The position numbers were made by a program, and so were the translations under genes. The notes beneath the pieces were generated by a model. That model was given only the letters and a program-made list of their open reading frames with translations, was not told where the DNA came from and ran no database searches. From the NCBI RefSeq assembly GCF_041381155.1, contig NC_091135.1, positions 46,675,086 to 46,739,085 on the forward strand: DNA of 64,000 nt, in the 5' to 3' direction. Of the stretch, positions 12,501 to 25,400 are shown piece after piece. How positions within the stretch are numbered: the first letter of the stretch is position 1; each line of letters starts with the position of its first letter. This stretch comes from Argopecten irradians. Its lineage: Eukaryota > Mollusca > Bivalvia > Pectinida > Pectinidae.

Positions 12501-15500
12501 CCTTGAATTAACTTTAACATATGACCTCTAACCGTATATGCATACCAGTATATATACAACATAAGACTTTTGACCTTATAATTACATTGTTATGACTTTA
12601 CCTGATGTAGGAACTCCTCTGTAGATAATTTGTACCGACTTATTATGACATATTCTGTCTTTGGGAAATATACAATGTAAACAGTGTTGCTGGGGAGATA
12701 ATTCTGGTCCTTTCTTCTATACACTCCATTTGTGGCATACAGTCTTGTCCAGAATGCTCCTCTGTGTACTCCAACACATACAGAAGTCATCTACAGTCAA
12801 ATAATAAATTTATTTACTAATTATTATTTATATTAGGTAGGTAATAGTTTTATCACTTACAAGCTTATATAATTTAATATATTCATTTTAATAAATTTGG
12901 TAGCCCTTCATCTTAGCATGTCACAGGCCCAATATCAGATCTCTAGGCCTCTTGGTTATTAAGGAGAAGTTGTTTAAAGATGTTCAGCCTAGTTAACCCT
13001 TATGACTATGAATGAAGGTCAAGATCATTCATTTGAACAAACTTGGTAGCCCTTAATCTCAGCATGTCACAGACCCAATGCCAGATTTCTAAGCCTCTTA
13101 ATTATAAAGGAACAGTCGTTTAAAAATTTCAGCATATTTGACCCCTGTGATCGTGAATGAAGGTCAAGTTCATTCATTTGAACAAACTCGGAAGCCTTCA
13201 TCCCGGCATGTCACAGACCCAATACCAGATCTCTAGGCCTCTTGGTTATTAAGGAGAAGTCGTTTAAAGATTTCAGCCTATTTGACCCCTGTGACCTTGA
13301 ATGAAAGTCAAGGTCATTCTTTGAACAAACTTGGAAGCCTTTTATCCCAGTATGCTACAGGTGCAATATTGAGTATCTAGGCCTCTTGGTTATTCAGAAG
13401 ACGTCATTCAAAGATTTTAACCTATTTAACCCTTGTGACCTTGAATGAAGGTCAAGGTCACAAGGGTTACCCAGTAACCGATTCTGTAATACACAAAACA
13501 ACCATTCTGGATTTCATCATTTTATCAACAACAGTATCCCAGTATGCAACAGGTGCAATATCAGGTGTCTAGGCCTCTTGGTTATTCAGAAGAAGTCGTT
13601 CAAAGATTTTAACCTATTTAACACTTGTGACCTTTAATGAAGGTCAATGCCATTCATTTGAACAAACGTGGTAGCCCTTCATCCCAGCATGCCACAGGCC
13701 AAATTCAACTTTTGGAGGAGAAATTGTTTAAATAGAAAAGTAGACGCAGGACGTATGAACAACAGACGCCGCACCACGGCATAAGCTCATTGCCTGCTTG
13801 GTAGGTGATCTAGAAATTTGAAGAAGAAAAATGTTACTGTACCTACATATACCTAATGCTTAATTTAGAGCTTACATTGGTGTAAATGTTAGTATTCATA
13901 TATCTAAAAGAAAATATCACGATGTATCGGTATAATATATGGAAACAATAGTGTTGTTGAGAAAATGATGAAACCCGGAATGGTCGTTTTGTGTATTACA
14001 GAATTGGTTTATGAACGAGAACAAAGCATGTCACTCGGGAACTATTGCTGAGTATTTCATATATAATTCGTAGTAATTGTAAAAAAATCATTGAGTTAAA
14101 ATGATCAGGAACTTTACAAATTAAATACAGTTAGTATACTGTAAAGAATAATACATAATTTGTCAGTATTTGAAATTCCATCGTTACTAGGTCGTAGGCA
14201 GGTCATCAAGTACAATTTCGGTCATTGCATCAATTTCAGAAAATAGGAATCAATCTTGTATCCGAAGATGAGAGTTGTCAATACATCGATATCGTTTGTA
14301 ACGATGACAGCTCTACTTAAAATTCCAATTTGCTTTTCCAATGTTCAACAACAAAATCAAAATTAGATTTCTCCTATAGCAGGAATACACATTAGACCTA
14401 AAATATATAAAAAGTTTTACACAAACCATAATTATATGTTCCATCCCCTCCCCAGGAGGCAACACTGAACCCTGGGGTCACATAATTGACAGTTTTCGCA
14501 AAGGATCAAGACCTTTTTATTAATAATTATTAATAATAACATAATGTAAAACCTATTTGACCCATTTTGGTCCTGCCTGTCAGACCCCTGGGTGTCAGTC
14601 TAAGTCTATTTTTCAGTGAGTGGATGACACACGACGACGGACAAAAGCAATTAGAAAAGGTCACTTGAGACTTGAAACTCACATTGTCAAAATACAATCC
14701 TGCCTGGTTCTTAAATTTCTTCTTAAATTTCAGGGGATTGCAAAGGTCTAACCATTCATTCTTTGTACTACCTGGAAAAAAAAACAAAACAAAAAAAAAC
14801 AATATTACACAATACATGTATATTCATATCATGTCTTTGATCTGCTGAGCAGGAAAACAGGTTGGCCATATGATAAAGAGGAAGTAAAAACGTGAAGGTT
14901 TAATCAGGCAATCACTAATATTATATAAGATAGAAATCTAAAACTGAATGTGCATTATATAAGTCAAACTATTTGGCCAAATAAGCACCCATGGTCATGT
15001 CCCTATAACTGTCTCAAACAGATTATTTTTTGGAGGCCTCAAGTTTACTTACCTTGAATTAATGAATTTAAATCATTAATTTAACACATGGCGACAGAAA
15101 ATTTCATTACCATAAAATAACTGATAGGTTCTTTATCTTATAATTATTTCTTTTGCAAATTGATTGAGGCTTTCTTGTTCAATAATTTTATCAAGGGTGT
15201 AAATTTGGTCCCTTTATTAGTGCTCCATCAATTTTCTTAATTTTTCATGTGTCAAATAAGACAAATACATGGGAGCTCAATGGTAATTGTCAGATTGTTT
15301 CAGACAGGTACTACACACATGTAGCCTCCTTCTTCTCCCTGAAGTAACTTGATAAAGACTTATAAACAGTTATAAGTAATACCTTCTGGTCAATTCAATG
15401 CAGCCAGTGTTTAGCTGGTATAAGTACCGGTACACATTACAGTACATACCATCTTTATAATCAATGTGAAAAACTGTCCACATCCGCTTCTTTGGATACA

Positions 15501-18035
15501 GCTGTGTGTCTAGAAAAAAACCAGTTAAATGCATGCTATAATACAATCCAAAGAATTGTTTAAATCGGGCAATAGTTAATAATTTTCACTGTAACACTAT
15601 ACAGCTAGCTATGATACACTACAAAAATTTCTCATGAATCCCCAATGTACCGTGTATCATATATATGTTCCAGAATTCATCTGTATTTTTGTATATCCTG
15701 CAGTTATCCGTGGTAAGCTGCAGGTATGGTTTGTTTTATTATTTGATAGTTAGACAAATCTTTGTGAGACAAAATAATTTTATTTTCACACAAACATTAA
15801 TATCATTAATATAACAACACAACTGGCAGATAACTATGTATGATATCATGAAAAGAAGGAATATTGGGTTACAGTATTTTTTCATATAAAGTTATAAAAG
15901 ATTCGCTATAAGAAACTTACCAGATTAATATACATGTACTGGTAATGAATTCATAAACTGACAAAATACACTTTTACTAGTAATATTAATAAATTGAATT
16001 TATACATGTACCTCTACAATTAATTATAAAGAGTCAAAGATTTAATCTAACTTACACATAAGATCCAATTCATCAATTTCAGTTTTGAAATGTTTCCTGT
16101 TCTGAAAATATAGATAAAAAAACCAACTATACTATTATAGCTATAGCCTGTCGGACAAAGCAGGTCAAGCTCATCCAAAACCCTAATTAAGAAATTAGTG
16201 AATGGGTTTTCATGGCAACAGTAATAAAATCAAACCACAGTATTTAAATTAATCAGAAGGTCATAACTCTGCTAAATGTCAAGTTTGGGAGTCGCTGTGC
16301 TTACATGGTTTATGTACATGTCAGGCCTTAAGGTTCCAGAAGATGGACCCATTGGGCCATTCCAAATTGAAAAACAGCACTGTACATGTATTTTACAAAA
16401 TTCAGTCCTTATTTTCCCAATAGCAATAAAGTACACTTAAACCCCTGTTATACCTACAACATCAGTAAAATAAATATCTTGTAGAACTTGAATGATATAG
16501 GAGAGCTTACAGCTCCTACGTACATGCACAACATCATAAGCCCTCAGCTCACTGAAAACCCTAAAAAATTCTGGAGTTTCATCAAAAGTAAAAAAAATTG
16601 GAGACTCATAATATTCCACCTGTCTCCGTTATCCATCTGATGGCCTAACATTTTCACAGTCTAGAAGTAAAGCACAGATTTTGAAACAACAAATTCACAA
16701 TCTGTATTTACTAAAGAGGATCTATCAAATCTACCTGACTAAGGACCATCCCCATTCCATCCTATGGCTCCTATTACCATCAAGAATCAGGTGTTTTAAA
16801 ACTTCTCCAAAATATACAAATTATTCCAAATACAACAGGCTTATACAACATCCCAGCAAAAGCGGAAGTAGAAGAAGAAGAAGGAGAGGAGGAGGAGGAC
16901 AGCTTTAAGCATTCTTTGTTATTTTTATTTCCCAGCTTTGATATATATTATGACAACAAAATTGTGAAGAATAAATTAAAATGTTGCAGATGATATTTTC
17001 TGAATATCTTAAAAACATTGGTGATATCTTTGCAATATTTGCTTATATGGTCCTTTTCCCAAAATAGCTGGCAAATGCCTACTCCTACACGTGTATGAGG
17101 TCTTCTTCCATCATGATTAAATTGGTTGATAGCGACATGACGTAATGTTAAAAAGTATCTCGTCAGTATAACCATTTGTTTCTTATAAAAGGTGGAGGGG
17201 CGGTGGTACATGTAGGTTAGCTTGAGATACTCTGTCCCTGACACCAGACTTGGACGTTATGACAGATAGATGCTGGTTTAGTAGGGCTAGAGTGCACTGC
17301 TTTATCAAAACATGGAATAAACTGACACCGTTTGGTATCGGATCAAGTCATCTCCGATTCAGCTGACCGCTGAGAAGCACCCCTAAACTTAGCCAAATGC
17401 AGTAATCCGTCGAGATTAAAAGCGATTTGCATACTTTGGAAAAATGGCGACGACAACAAGGGAAATCTAAAGTTACAGAAAAGAAACTACTTTGTTGAAA
17501 CAAAAGAACGTCCATGTGTGATAAAATGAATGGCTACGAGTAGATAAATTATTCATTTGTTGAAAAGATCAAGGTAAGTGGCGATTCCCATTGGTAATAT
17601 TTTATAAGCAGTCTGGATCGGAGATGACCTGGCCTGATACCAAACGGTGTCGGCTTATTACAGAGTATCTCGGGCTACGTGTAAGTTAGCTGCAATATTG
17701 TAGCTCAAAAGACTTTTTGACAGAAAATGGTGTCGTCTTCGAAAGGCCGGGTACGTATATTCGTTCTACATATAAGTATAAGTTGAGACCCAGAGGTAGG
17801 TTTTAAACATTTAAGCGAATGCCATAGATAAAATGAAGCGGCATAATATTTGATGAATCTTTAAAATTACCTCACATAGTGACAAAAGTGCTTGGGCAAT
17901 GACTTTTTTGTTACCAGAAAAGTCAAGTGATGCAAGTTTTTGACATTTAATCTGGCGCCCCCATTGCGTTAAGAGTGGTTTAATGTCGTCGGTTTTGCAG
18001 CTTCCAATGATAGATCTAAGTCGTCTCGCGTCCAT
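6321..18035 (-). CDS. CENPN: Centromere protein N-like (CENPN), 8-9 exons
   Basis: Coding exons on the minus strand: 17871-18035, 16056-16101, 15450-15509, 14683-14771, 12602-12790, (candidate 12179-12255), 11427-11502, 9170-9297, 6321-6557. Without the candidate exon the phases join to 990 nt, 329 codons plus stop; human CENP-N, from recall, is about 339 residues. Similarity to CENP-N runs in order: MDARRLRSIIG N-terminus, LDLMYTQLYPKKRMWTVF, LDLCNPLKFKKKFKN, FWTRLYATN..., then the C-terminal KVEYRVKAKFRG and FFKFTVKFEGPSVLEGIRNL blocks. In vertebrates CENP-N binds the CENP-A nucleosome and pairs with CENP-L to build the constitutive kinetochore; the role here is inferred from similarity. 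The protein ends in a basic SPRKRKK tail. Introns carry several MITEs. Boundaries were read by eye from GT/AG sites and conserved phase; no transcript was available. Confidence 0.85.
6735..8653 (+). mobile_element. Hairpin-ended element, family 1, interrupted
   Basis: Starts ACAAGAGATCCCAGTGGGATC (a hairpin just inside the end) followed by gtgcccacc, and ends gatggtgggCTAA. The interior is a ~165 bp tandem unit with the words ccaagatgg, gcacaac, ggaacct and gaaatttgaga. It is split by the 7058-8239 element. Short internal hairpins at the ends and a terminal CTAA resemble Helitron/Helentron-derived non-autonomous elements; no Rep/helicase is present. Confidence 0.7.
7058..8239 (+). mobile_element. 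Hairpin-ended element, family 2, innermost insertion
   Basis: Starts ACAAGAGGCCCAAGGGCC, then gtcatctgac; ends with the hairpin ctgacccttcgggtcag followed by atgacCTAA. Between them lie about six and a half copies of a 146 bp unit (cactttgtcgggaccatgtc...). Removing it restores the family 1 phrase aacaaactt...aattatcaaaatcc. The 63-65 codon frames in the units are repeat artefacts. Confidence 0.8.
9170..9297 (-). CDS. CENPN: CENPN penultimate exon
   Basis: Runs from a TTGTTCAG acceptor to an AGG|GTAGGG donor and encodes AIEIEKDDKIFHEDEEKMKK through CLEKVEYR. It aligns with the CENP-N helix preceding the C-terminal CENP-L-binding sheet. It enters in phase 1, matching the end of exon 11427-11502, and leaves in phase 0. 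Confidence 0.85.
9558..9765. mobile_element. Small MITE with ~22 bp inverted ends
   Basis: Left catattacagagttatctgccc and right gggaggcaactctgtaatatgg are near-perfect complements about 160 bp apart. Inside is a short inverted pair (gagttgtggttaacaactcg). It lies in the CENPN intron between exons 9170-9297 and 11427-11502. Confidence 0.65.
10040..10915. repeat. Cluster of three related foldback palindromes
   Basis: Palindrome 1 (about 10048-10249) has ~60 nt arms: ctctttcatatgtgcatgga... and its complement tccatgcacatatgaaagag. Palindrome 2 (about 10445-10622) has arms ggattaatagaatcttac... / gattctattaatccgg and shares acctgtc and gatatctcaacc words with palindrome 1. Palindrome 3 (about 10790-10912) has arms gaaatggatattctac / gtagaatatccctatcc. 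They look like successive insertions of related foldback elements inside a CENPN intron. Confidence 0.7.
12179..12255 (-). CDS. CENPN: Candidate CENPN exon with unresolved 3' end
   Basis: After a good acceptor (tttatttattgacag) the frame set by exon 5 reads VINHRLDVDDIIVDLEDEPL then HTYEL. This fits the CENP-N segment that falls between exon 5 and the next recognised exon (human IVKMDLRSRYLDSLKAI). A TAG follows in frame (12178-12180) and no GT donor lies between the conserved residues and that stop. The exon may use a non-canonical donor, the sequence may carry an error or allele, or the exon may be skipped; skipping is phase-neutral. Confidence 0.45.
12602..12790 (-). CDS. CENPN: CENPN exon 5
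   Basis: 63 codons between a CTGTAG acceptor and a CAG|GTAAAG donor, phase 0 at both ends. It contains AFWTRLYATNGVYRR and NTVYIVYFPKTEYVIIS, aligning with the CENP-N core strand pair (human VWIRIAWG and TYVVYYSQTPYAF). Confidence 0.85.
12885..13812 (+). repeat. ~148 bp tandem repeat element
   Basis: About five to six degenerate copies of a unit containing cattcatttgaacaaac, gtagcccttcatcccagcat and ctaggcctcttggttatt. The right end carries a gacgccgcaccacggcataagc segment and aggtgatctag, resembling the 3' ends of the hairpin-ended elements. It lies in the CENPN intron between 12790 and 14683. Confidence 0.65.
17318..17655. mobile_element. MITE with ~38 bp inverted ends
   Basis: Left end acaccgtttggtatcgga...catctccgattcag (from about 17325) is complementary to the right end ggatcggagatgac...gataccaaacggtgtcgg (to about 17654). 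About 330 bp, non-coding, in CENPN intron 1. Confidence 0.7.
17871..18035 (-). CDS. CENPN: CENPN exon 1 (start codon exon)
   Basis: ATG at 18033-18035 opens 55 codons (MDARRLRSIIGSCKTDDIKP...) ending LLSLCE at a GTAATT donor. The block aligns with the PYRIN-like N-terminal domain of CENP-N, which contacts the CENP-A RG loop in vertebrates (established knowledge). The next exon (16056-16101, NRKHFKTEIDELDLM) continues the domain in phase 0. Confidence 0.85.
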
Positions 18036-19437
18036 TGCACCATTTGGCAGATAATAAAGTTGATTTGATAAAATTCACCGTATAAATAGATCTTTGTCCA
18101 TTTTTAGAAATCAAATCTGGCGGTATTTTCTTTACCGGAAATGCATCAAGATTTACTAAAATACAACTAGGACGAACTGTTCAATATTCCGGGTTCATTA
18201 TAATTTTATCAAAATAAAATTAGTTGTAAAGTAATTATTACAAAATAAAATGTTATTATTATACAAAATAAATTTTAAACGCAAAAACATTTAGCTTTCC
18301 AATTTAATGGATATTGATTTAAAAATCAAATTTCTTAGGAATATTACAGTAGAACTCTCCTGTCAAAAATCGTACGAAAGCTGAAATGAGGTTCAGTGGG
18401 GGATTTGAGAAGGAGAGAGAAGAAGATGATGGATTTTGACAGAAGTTGCCCGTTTGTGGTGAAGTGAACTATGTTTGTATCTTTCAGCGCTATTTCCAAA
18501 ATATCATAATCAATGTGTTCCAGTTTGATTTTTTGTTGGATGAATCTTTTTTCGTATAAAACTTCATACAAAGTAAAAATAGCACAATTCTGATTATGTA
18601 ATTTTATCACATAATATAATCAGTCCTAATGTTAGGTCAATCTGTACAACTGTATGCAAAAAGTTCTGCTCATTATGAATTTTATTTTAAAAGTCGATAT
18701 AATGTAAAAATAACATATAATATAATAAACGAGATCAACTATAATTTACAGTGCTAGTTTAATTTATAAGCATTAATTTTTTGGGAATTATTTAGAATTA
18801 TTCTAAGAACATCCTTTAATGTTTTATTCTTAGTATTATACTGTATCATACTGTATCACTTGGTGTATAAAAGGTTCATTTGAAAAGGCGTATCTTATTT
18901 ATGTAGCATTATCCTAGACTTGCTATTTTTATACATTCAGGGATGATCATGACCCAACATTCACTTGTGGATGTAGGCCTTATACATGTATGTGGCCGAT
19001 GGTTCGGCATCTAAAGGGTGATTCATCTACTGTGAGTTATCACCAGACATCTAAAAGCAACTTTGACGGTGACATGATTATGCCAGCAGCTAACAAGGAA
19101 AAATAGTTATCCTTGTGAAAGTTATCTGTGATCACTGTTTTAAGTACCATACAAGTAAATATCTAAGTACATTGTACTTGTGATAGCTAATATTAGCTGC
19201 ATTCATGCTATGAAGTGAACATATGTACAGAGTACCAAACAGGTACAGTATCATGTAAAATATGTGCCAAGTTTGTGTGGGTGTGAACTGACCTTGTTTC
19301 CTTATTGTGGTACATGTATTTACTTCTCGTAAACATGCAGGAGATGGAAGACTGCATCACATAATCATGAATGGATCATTTAACAAGAAGCCAACTTATT
19401 TTGTGATGTGGAACATGATAACAACAGTGCTTCTATT
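18036..19437. promoter_or_regulatory. Divergent CENPN/LMLN intergenic region
   Basis: 1.4 kb between the two start codons, which point away from each other. No coding signal is seen. An accggaaatg word (about 18134-18143), the core recognised by ETS factors, lies about 100 nt upstream of the CENPN ATG. That is compatible with a housekeeping promoter but is a short, common motif. Transcription starts are not visible from sequence alone. Confidence 0.35.
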
Positions 19438-22400
19438 ATGACAACAGTACCAACAACACAAAAAGTCATGCTGAAATTTTATTTGATTGTATCCTTAGTG
19501 GTACAGTCATCATTTGAAGAACTTGTCCCAACTATTCCGAAGCCAACATTCAGTTGTGATCATCAGCCAGCATCTCGAGAAGAGGTATGAAACCAAAATC
19601 ATTTATTACAATATGGCTTATTAAAAATTATGATGTTTTCTGATGAATAGGTCACAATTCTTTATCTGGAAATTGGATGGCATGCATGTGCAGCTTTAAG
19701 CTTGGTCAAGATAAAATTTAAAATGTGAAATTTCTTGCAAGCACTAGTGCTTTCGCCAATCCATGAGCTCTTCAGGTAATGAAAAAGGATGTTACATTAT
19801 CATGGGGACTTCACACGGTCTAAACTTCCCATAACACATATATAATTATAAATATGCAAATTGTAATACAGACCATGAATGAAAAAAAAGTCATACTGGT
19901 ACTCCGACCGACTTAACTCATGTTTGTTATTAGTATTGACAGGAACAATGTTAATAATTAGCTCACCTGGTCCGAAGGACCAAGGTGAGCTTATGGGATA
20001 CCGCAGCGTCCGGCGTCTGGCGTCTGTCAACAATCGACTTCTTCTCCATAACCGCTGGTTGGATTTAAACAAAATTTGACTGGTAGCATCCTTATGGGCT
20101 ACTAACTGAAAATTGTACAAATGATGGGGCTGATCCCCCGGGGGCCTGAGGGGCGGGGCCAAAAGGGGTCAATTTGGCTATTTCCATATAAATGACTTCT
20201 TCTCTGAAACCAAGCATTGGATAGCACCCATAATTCAATGGTAGCATCCTTATAGGGTGGGGATTCAAAATTGTACAAATGATGAGGCTGACCCCCTGGA
20301 GGCCCGAGGGGCGGGGTAAAATGGGGTCAATTTGGCTATTTGCATAAAAACGACTTCTTCTCTGAAACTAAGCAAGAGATAGCACTCATAATGCAATGGT
20401 AGTATCGTTATAGGGTGGGGATTCAAAATTGTACAAATGATGGGGCTGACCCCCGGGGGGCCTGAGGGGCGGGGTCAAAAGGGGTCAATTTGGCTATTTC
20501 CATATAAACGACTTCTTCTCTGAAACCAAGCATGGGATAGCACCCATAATGCAATGGTAGCATCCTTATAGGGTGGGGATTCAAAATTGTACAAATGATG
20601 GGGCTGACCTCCCGGGGGCCTGAGGGGCGGGGTCAAAAGGGGCCAATTTGGCTATTTCCATATAAACGACTTCTTCTCTGAAACTAAGCATGGTATAGCA
20701 CCCATAATGCAATGGTAGCATCCTTATAGTGTGGGGATTCAAAATTGTGCAAATGATAGGGCTGACCCCCCGGGGGCCTGAGGGGCGGGGTCATAAGGGG
20801 TCCATTTGGCTATTTCCATATAAATGACTTCTTCTCTGCAACTAAGAATGGAAGAGCACTTATAATGCAATGGCATCCTTATAGGGTTGGGATTTGAAAT
20901 TGTACAAATGATAGGGCTGACCCCCTGGGCCTTAGACGGCAATAGATGCGAGGTCAAGAAGGTCAATTAGGCTACTACTTTCATATAAATTACTTTGTCT
21001 CTGAACCTATGTATTGGATAGCATATTTGTATGGTATCAATAGCATCATTGTATGGTTGTGATTCAAAATTAAACTTTGGTAGTCAATTTTGCTTATTTT
21101 TCTAATTGTCAGAGTCTTGTGATAATTACTAACAAAAAAACAGGTGAGCGATACAGGCCCTCTGGGCCTCTTGTTTTATCTTATTGCTTCAAGTGCCTGT
21201 GCATAATTTATATATTTCTTTTATTGATTCTTATATAATGCAACATTGCTGCTGATAGTCAAGACCTTGTGGCCATGGTGTGACGTACCTTGTAAATGAG
21301 GCCATGGTATAATTTAATTTGCTTATCACAATCTCCTTTATTAATTTTAGTGATAACCACGCGCACTACATTTGTATACACAAGAATCATAAGTACTGGT
21401 GCTACTCTGTTTATGACTGGTTTATTTTACCAATTTATTTACAAAAAATATATACATGTATCATTCAATTTCCTTTACTCAAAAGTAAATTTCTATCAAT
21501 AGCACAATTCCATCTTATTGCAGAAAGACTACATACTAGTCTCATGCAGTATGTATTGCTCACATAGACATAAAAATGTCTGTTATATAAAAGCTTTGTA
21601 CACTGTAGCAGAGTTCTTCACTTATAGAATTTAGATAAGTCAATTGTTATTGATTTTTCTTTCTAAATAGAATTTGGAGCAGAGTTGTATTATACATTTG
21701 GGGATTGGGGTAGAGACCTAGAGGATCAACATCATGAGCAATATAATGGTAATAGTAAATGTTATGTAAAACAGGCAGGATTTGGTGTTTCAATAATATC
21801 ACCAGAGTTAATTATGATAGATACATATATATCGGCATTAGTAATTTTAGATATTATATGACATTTCCCCGTCAGTTTCATACCTGGTAAATAGCAGAAC
21901 TGAATCCATTAATATCAATATATATCATCTGAATTGCATTGTCCATTATGTATATATATATATTACATCATGTATTTGCTTTGTATCTATCTGTTAAATA
22001 TATATCTGATAATCAATAATTACATATAGTTGATTCCTATTTTTTATTTGCAGATGATTATATCAATCAGGTTTCCAATTCTGTTTTTCTTCATGGAGAA
22101 AAATATTGTGTAACCACATAATATTTTTATATAACAGAATTAGATTTAAGCATTATATATGTACATGCATCCATATGCCTTCCAAATTAAAGTTCTTTAG
22201 AAACTTCCTTAGATTTAGTGCAATGAAAGTACACTTGTAATTACATTTAGCACATATATCATTTATCAAAAATGGTTTTAAAAAGATTACAGCTAGCACT
22301 ATAGTCATATGATCGTTTGAGGGTATACACTGTTCATATAATTAGGAGGGAAAGGAAAGCTGGAGTACCTGGAGAAAAAATACTGACCTACAATCAGTAC

Positions 22401-25400
22401 CTATAGCTAGCAGCTGGGTCTTGATCTTGCATAACAGTGGGAGGGCTATATATATAGTGATAATATGTTGGAATTTGGTCACTACAGCCCCAAATTTAAA
22501 TTGTAAGATTGGTACTGTAAATGCGATATGCACTGCAAAAGGATATGGCATATATGTATATATTAATATATAATATATAATATATATTTATAATCATGAT
22601 CTCACAATAGCTGGGTGGTTTAATGCGAATCATGTAACAAGTACTTATCCAATTAGAGCTTGAGATGATGAAGAGTCGGACCTTCTGAACACTTGTACCT
22701 ATAACTTATCACTGACCTACTGTTCGTGTCCTGACATGGCAGACTCTTTATACAATCAAATCGTATCAGCCCATTATGTAGAGAATATATTATAATAAGC
22801 CTTGTAAGTGGAGAAGTTTGAGTGCTGTACTCCACGAAACCATCACAAACAGGTGGTATTATACATCTTTATTTAACAGCCAGGGTCATTTAAGGACATG
22901 TCAGATTCTTGAGGTGGGGAAAAGCAGGAGAAAAATATCTGACATGGTTGTTACCTGCAAACTGCAAAATGGTTTGGAAAACCATTGGTTTCCAGACACC
23001 TTAACCACTCAGCCAAATCAGCCCAATTTTATTCTGACACAATATATATATGAAGTCTATATTCTGAATTGGGTGGTAATTGGTAAAGTACGTTGACATT
23101 ACTTGTTTTGAGTATTATAAGACATGCAAAATACAAAGGAGGAATATAAAAAAGTTAAAAATAGCACTTTGATTATGCCAAAATTCAGATATCAGAAGCC
23201 AGAATTTAGACTAACAACATTGTACAGTGGTAAGTGTTAGCATATGGCAACATTAACATTTAGATTAAAGGGTACTGTTGTCATTGGGTGGACCAGGGTT
23301 AGGAGCAAAGAATGACATTGAAGTTGTCAGAGAAATTAGAGCAAAACCATTTAGGGTTAATTTTATATTCTCCAGTATACAGGGGGGGGGGGGGGGGGTT
23401 GTATATATGTGAAAAGGTTCTACATATTATTTGATTACCAGGTATATCCATTTCCTCTATATGTATATCTTCATTGATGGATTTTCTTGCCAAAAAAAAT
23501 CATTAATGCATTGAAAATCTTTCAGTTGGCATTCATAGCTGATATGAATTGATGAACGCCAACTATGCTTGGTCAGGTTAAGTTATATAGTATAGGTAAG
23601 GCTGCAGTGATATAATACATGTTATTATTGTATCAACAATTAATAATATTTTAGAATGATTTTGAAGAGTAGCACTGATTAAGTAAATGCATGTATATGA
23701 TTTAGGTTGTCCTGGATGTAAATCTGGACCCAGAACCACACCATGTTGTCCGTAAACGTAGCCCTGATCAGCCCCTAAGGATCCACCTTCACTATGACAA
23801 CAGCATTAGCTTCCTACCAGCCTCCCATCGCTCACTCATAGAGGTAATTATCACTTTAATATATCATAATTACCAAGTAGATTTCAGTTTTCAATATGTT
23901 ACTAGTTTTAAATATATTAAGTTTGTTACAGATCCAAGGAATATATAGTTATTTTCATACTGTATGTGTACTAATTAAATAAGCACACTTAAATTCTAGT
24001 ATTTATGATCATGAGGATATTTTGACTTATTAACACAGTCTTGACTTCGCACACTCACAATTAAAAAGTACATTTTATTGTAGACATTGGTAAGAGAAGC
24101 TGTTGATTACTGGGAAAGAACTCTGTCTGTACGACGTACAGTTGGCCCCATCAGACTTAACAGGTAAATATACAGCATTCTAATTTTATTGTGATGTGAA
24201 AACTATTTCAATAATATGATTTGAGGATGATTAAATCTATTTTGACAAATTCTCAACAACAAAAAATAAATTTGCTGTTTGCACTAAGAGCTTCCTCCCA
24301 TACATGACTTCCATAAAAACTTAATATAAATAGCCTATTTAGCAAGTGCTAATATGTAAATGTATTGTCTACTTTCATTGTCTCGTATTACTGTTCATAT
24401 CATATTGTGTAATCGTGTTCGTTTTGTGTGTTTTGATAAAGGGGCAGATCGCCTCGAAAATTTTACAATTTTTTTGTCCACACGGTTGGAATTACTTCTT
24501 TGTCCCATATTATTGTTGCAGCAAACATATTGATATTCATGACAATTAGATAATTATTTCCAAAATCTTGCTGATTCTAGTACTAATTACTAGTAAAGTA
24601 GATGATACTTTAAATGATGACTGTTTATTGACATATAAAGTGTCATAATTAGAAAAATATTACTTCCTTGATCCCAAATAATATAGGCTTGATATATACT
24701 GTGTGTTCATTGCAAAATAAATCAAATATGGAAACCTAATGGTTTCATCAGTCTGCTGATCCAACAAAAAAAACACCTAGGGCACTTAAAAAAAAAAAAA
24801 AAAATAAGGGAATACTCAATAGAACCTTTGGACTAGACTTGTATAAAATCATTGCAAAATAAATCAAATATGGAAACCTAATGGTTTCATCAGTCTGCAA
24901 TTAATTTAAGGTTAGTCAATTCGAAATTGACGCCTCAATTAGGGAAAGGGATGGAGCGCTGATTTAGTTGAATATAGTTTATAATATACCTGCACATTTA
25001 TATACATTATTATAAAGTATATCAGAACTTTATTGCACTTCATAAAATCAAATGACAATTAGTTGGTCAAACATACGTGGTATAGAATGTAACCAGGATA
25101 TATTACAGAATATGTCTAGTTGTTTTGTATATATAGTTTACTAAGATCTCTATAGTTATGTATGTAACAGATTTGATTACTATATAGTTTATTTTAACAG
25201 GCAGTGTCAGTCAGACGAGGTGAGATACAGAGATGTAGACAGGGGGCGTTACTGTGTGAATGGATGTGCTGCCCTCACAAAGTGTGGAGACATCTTTATA
25301 CCTCTGGAACACCTCGAGGTGAGTATCTTACACAAGTCTGGGGATATCATTATATTATACAGAAACAGGATCAAGTTTCTGCTGTTTGGAATGGCAAGGT

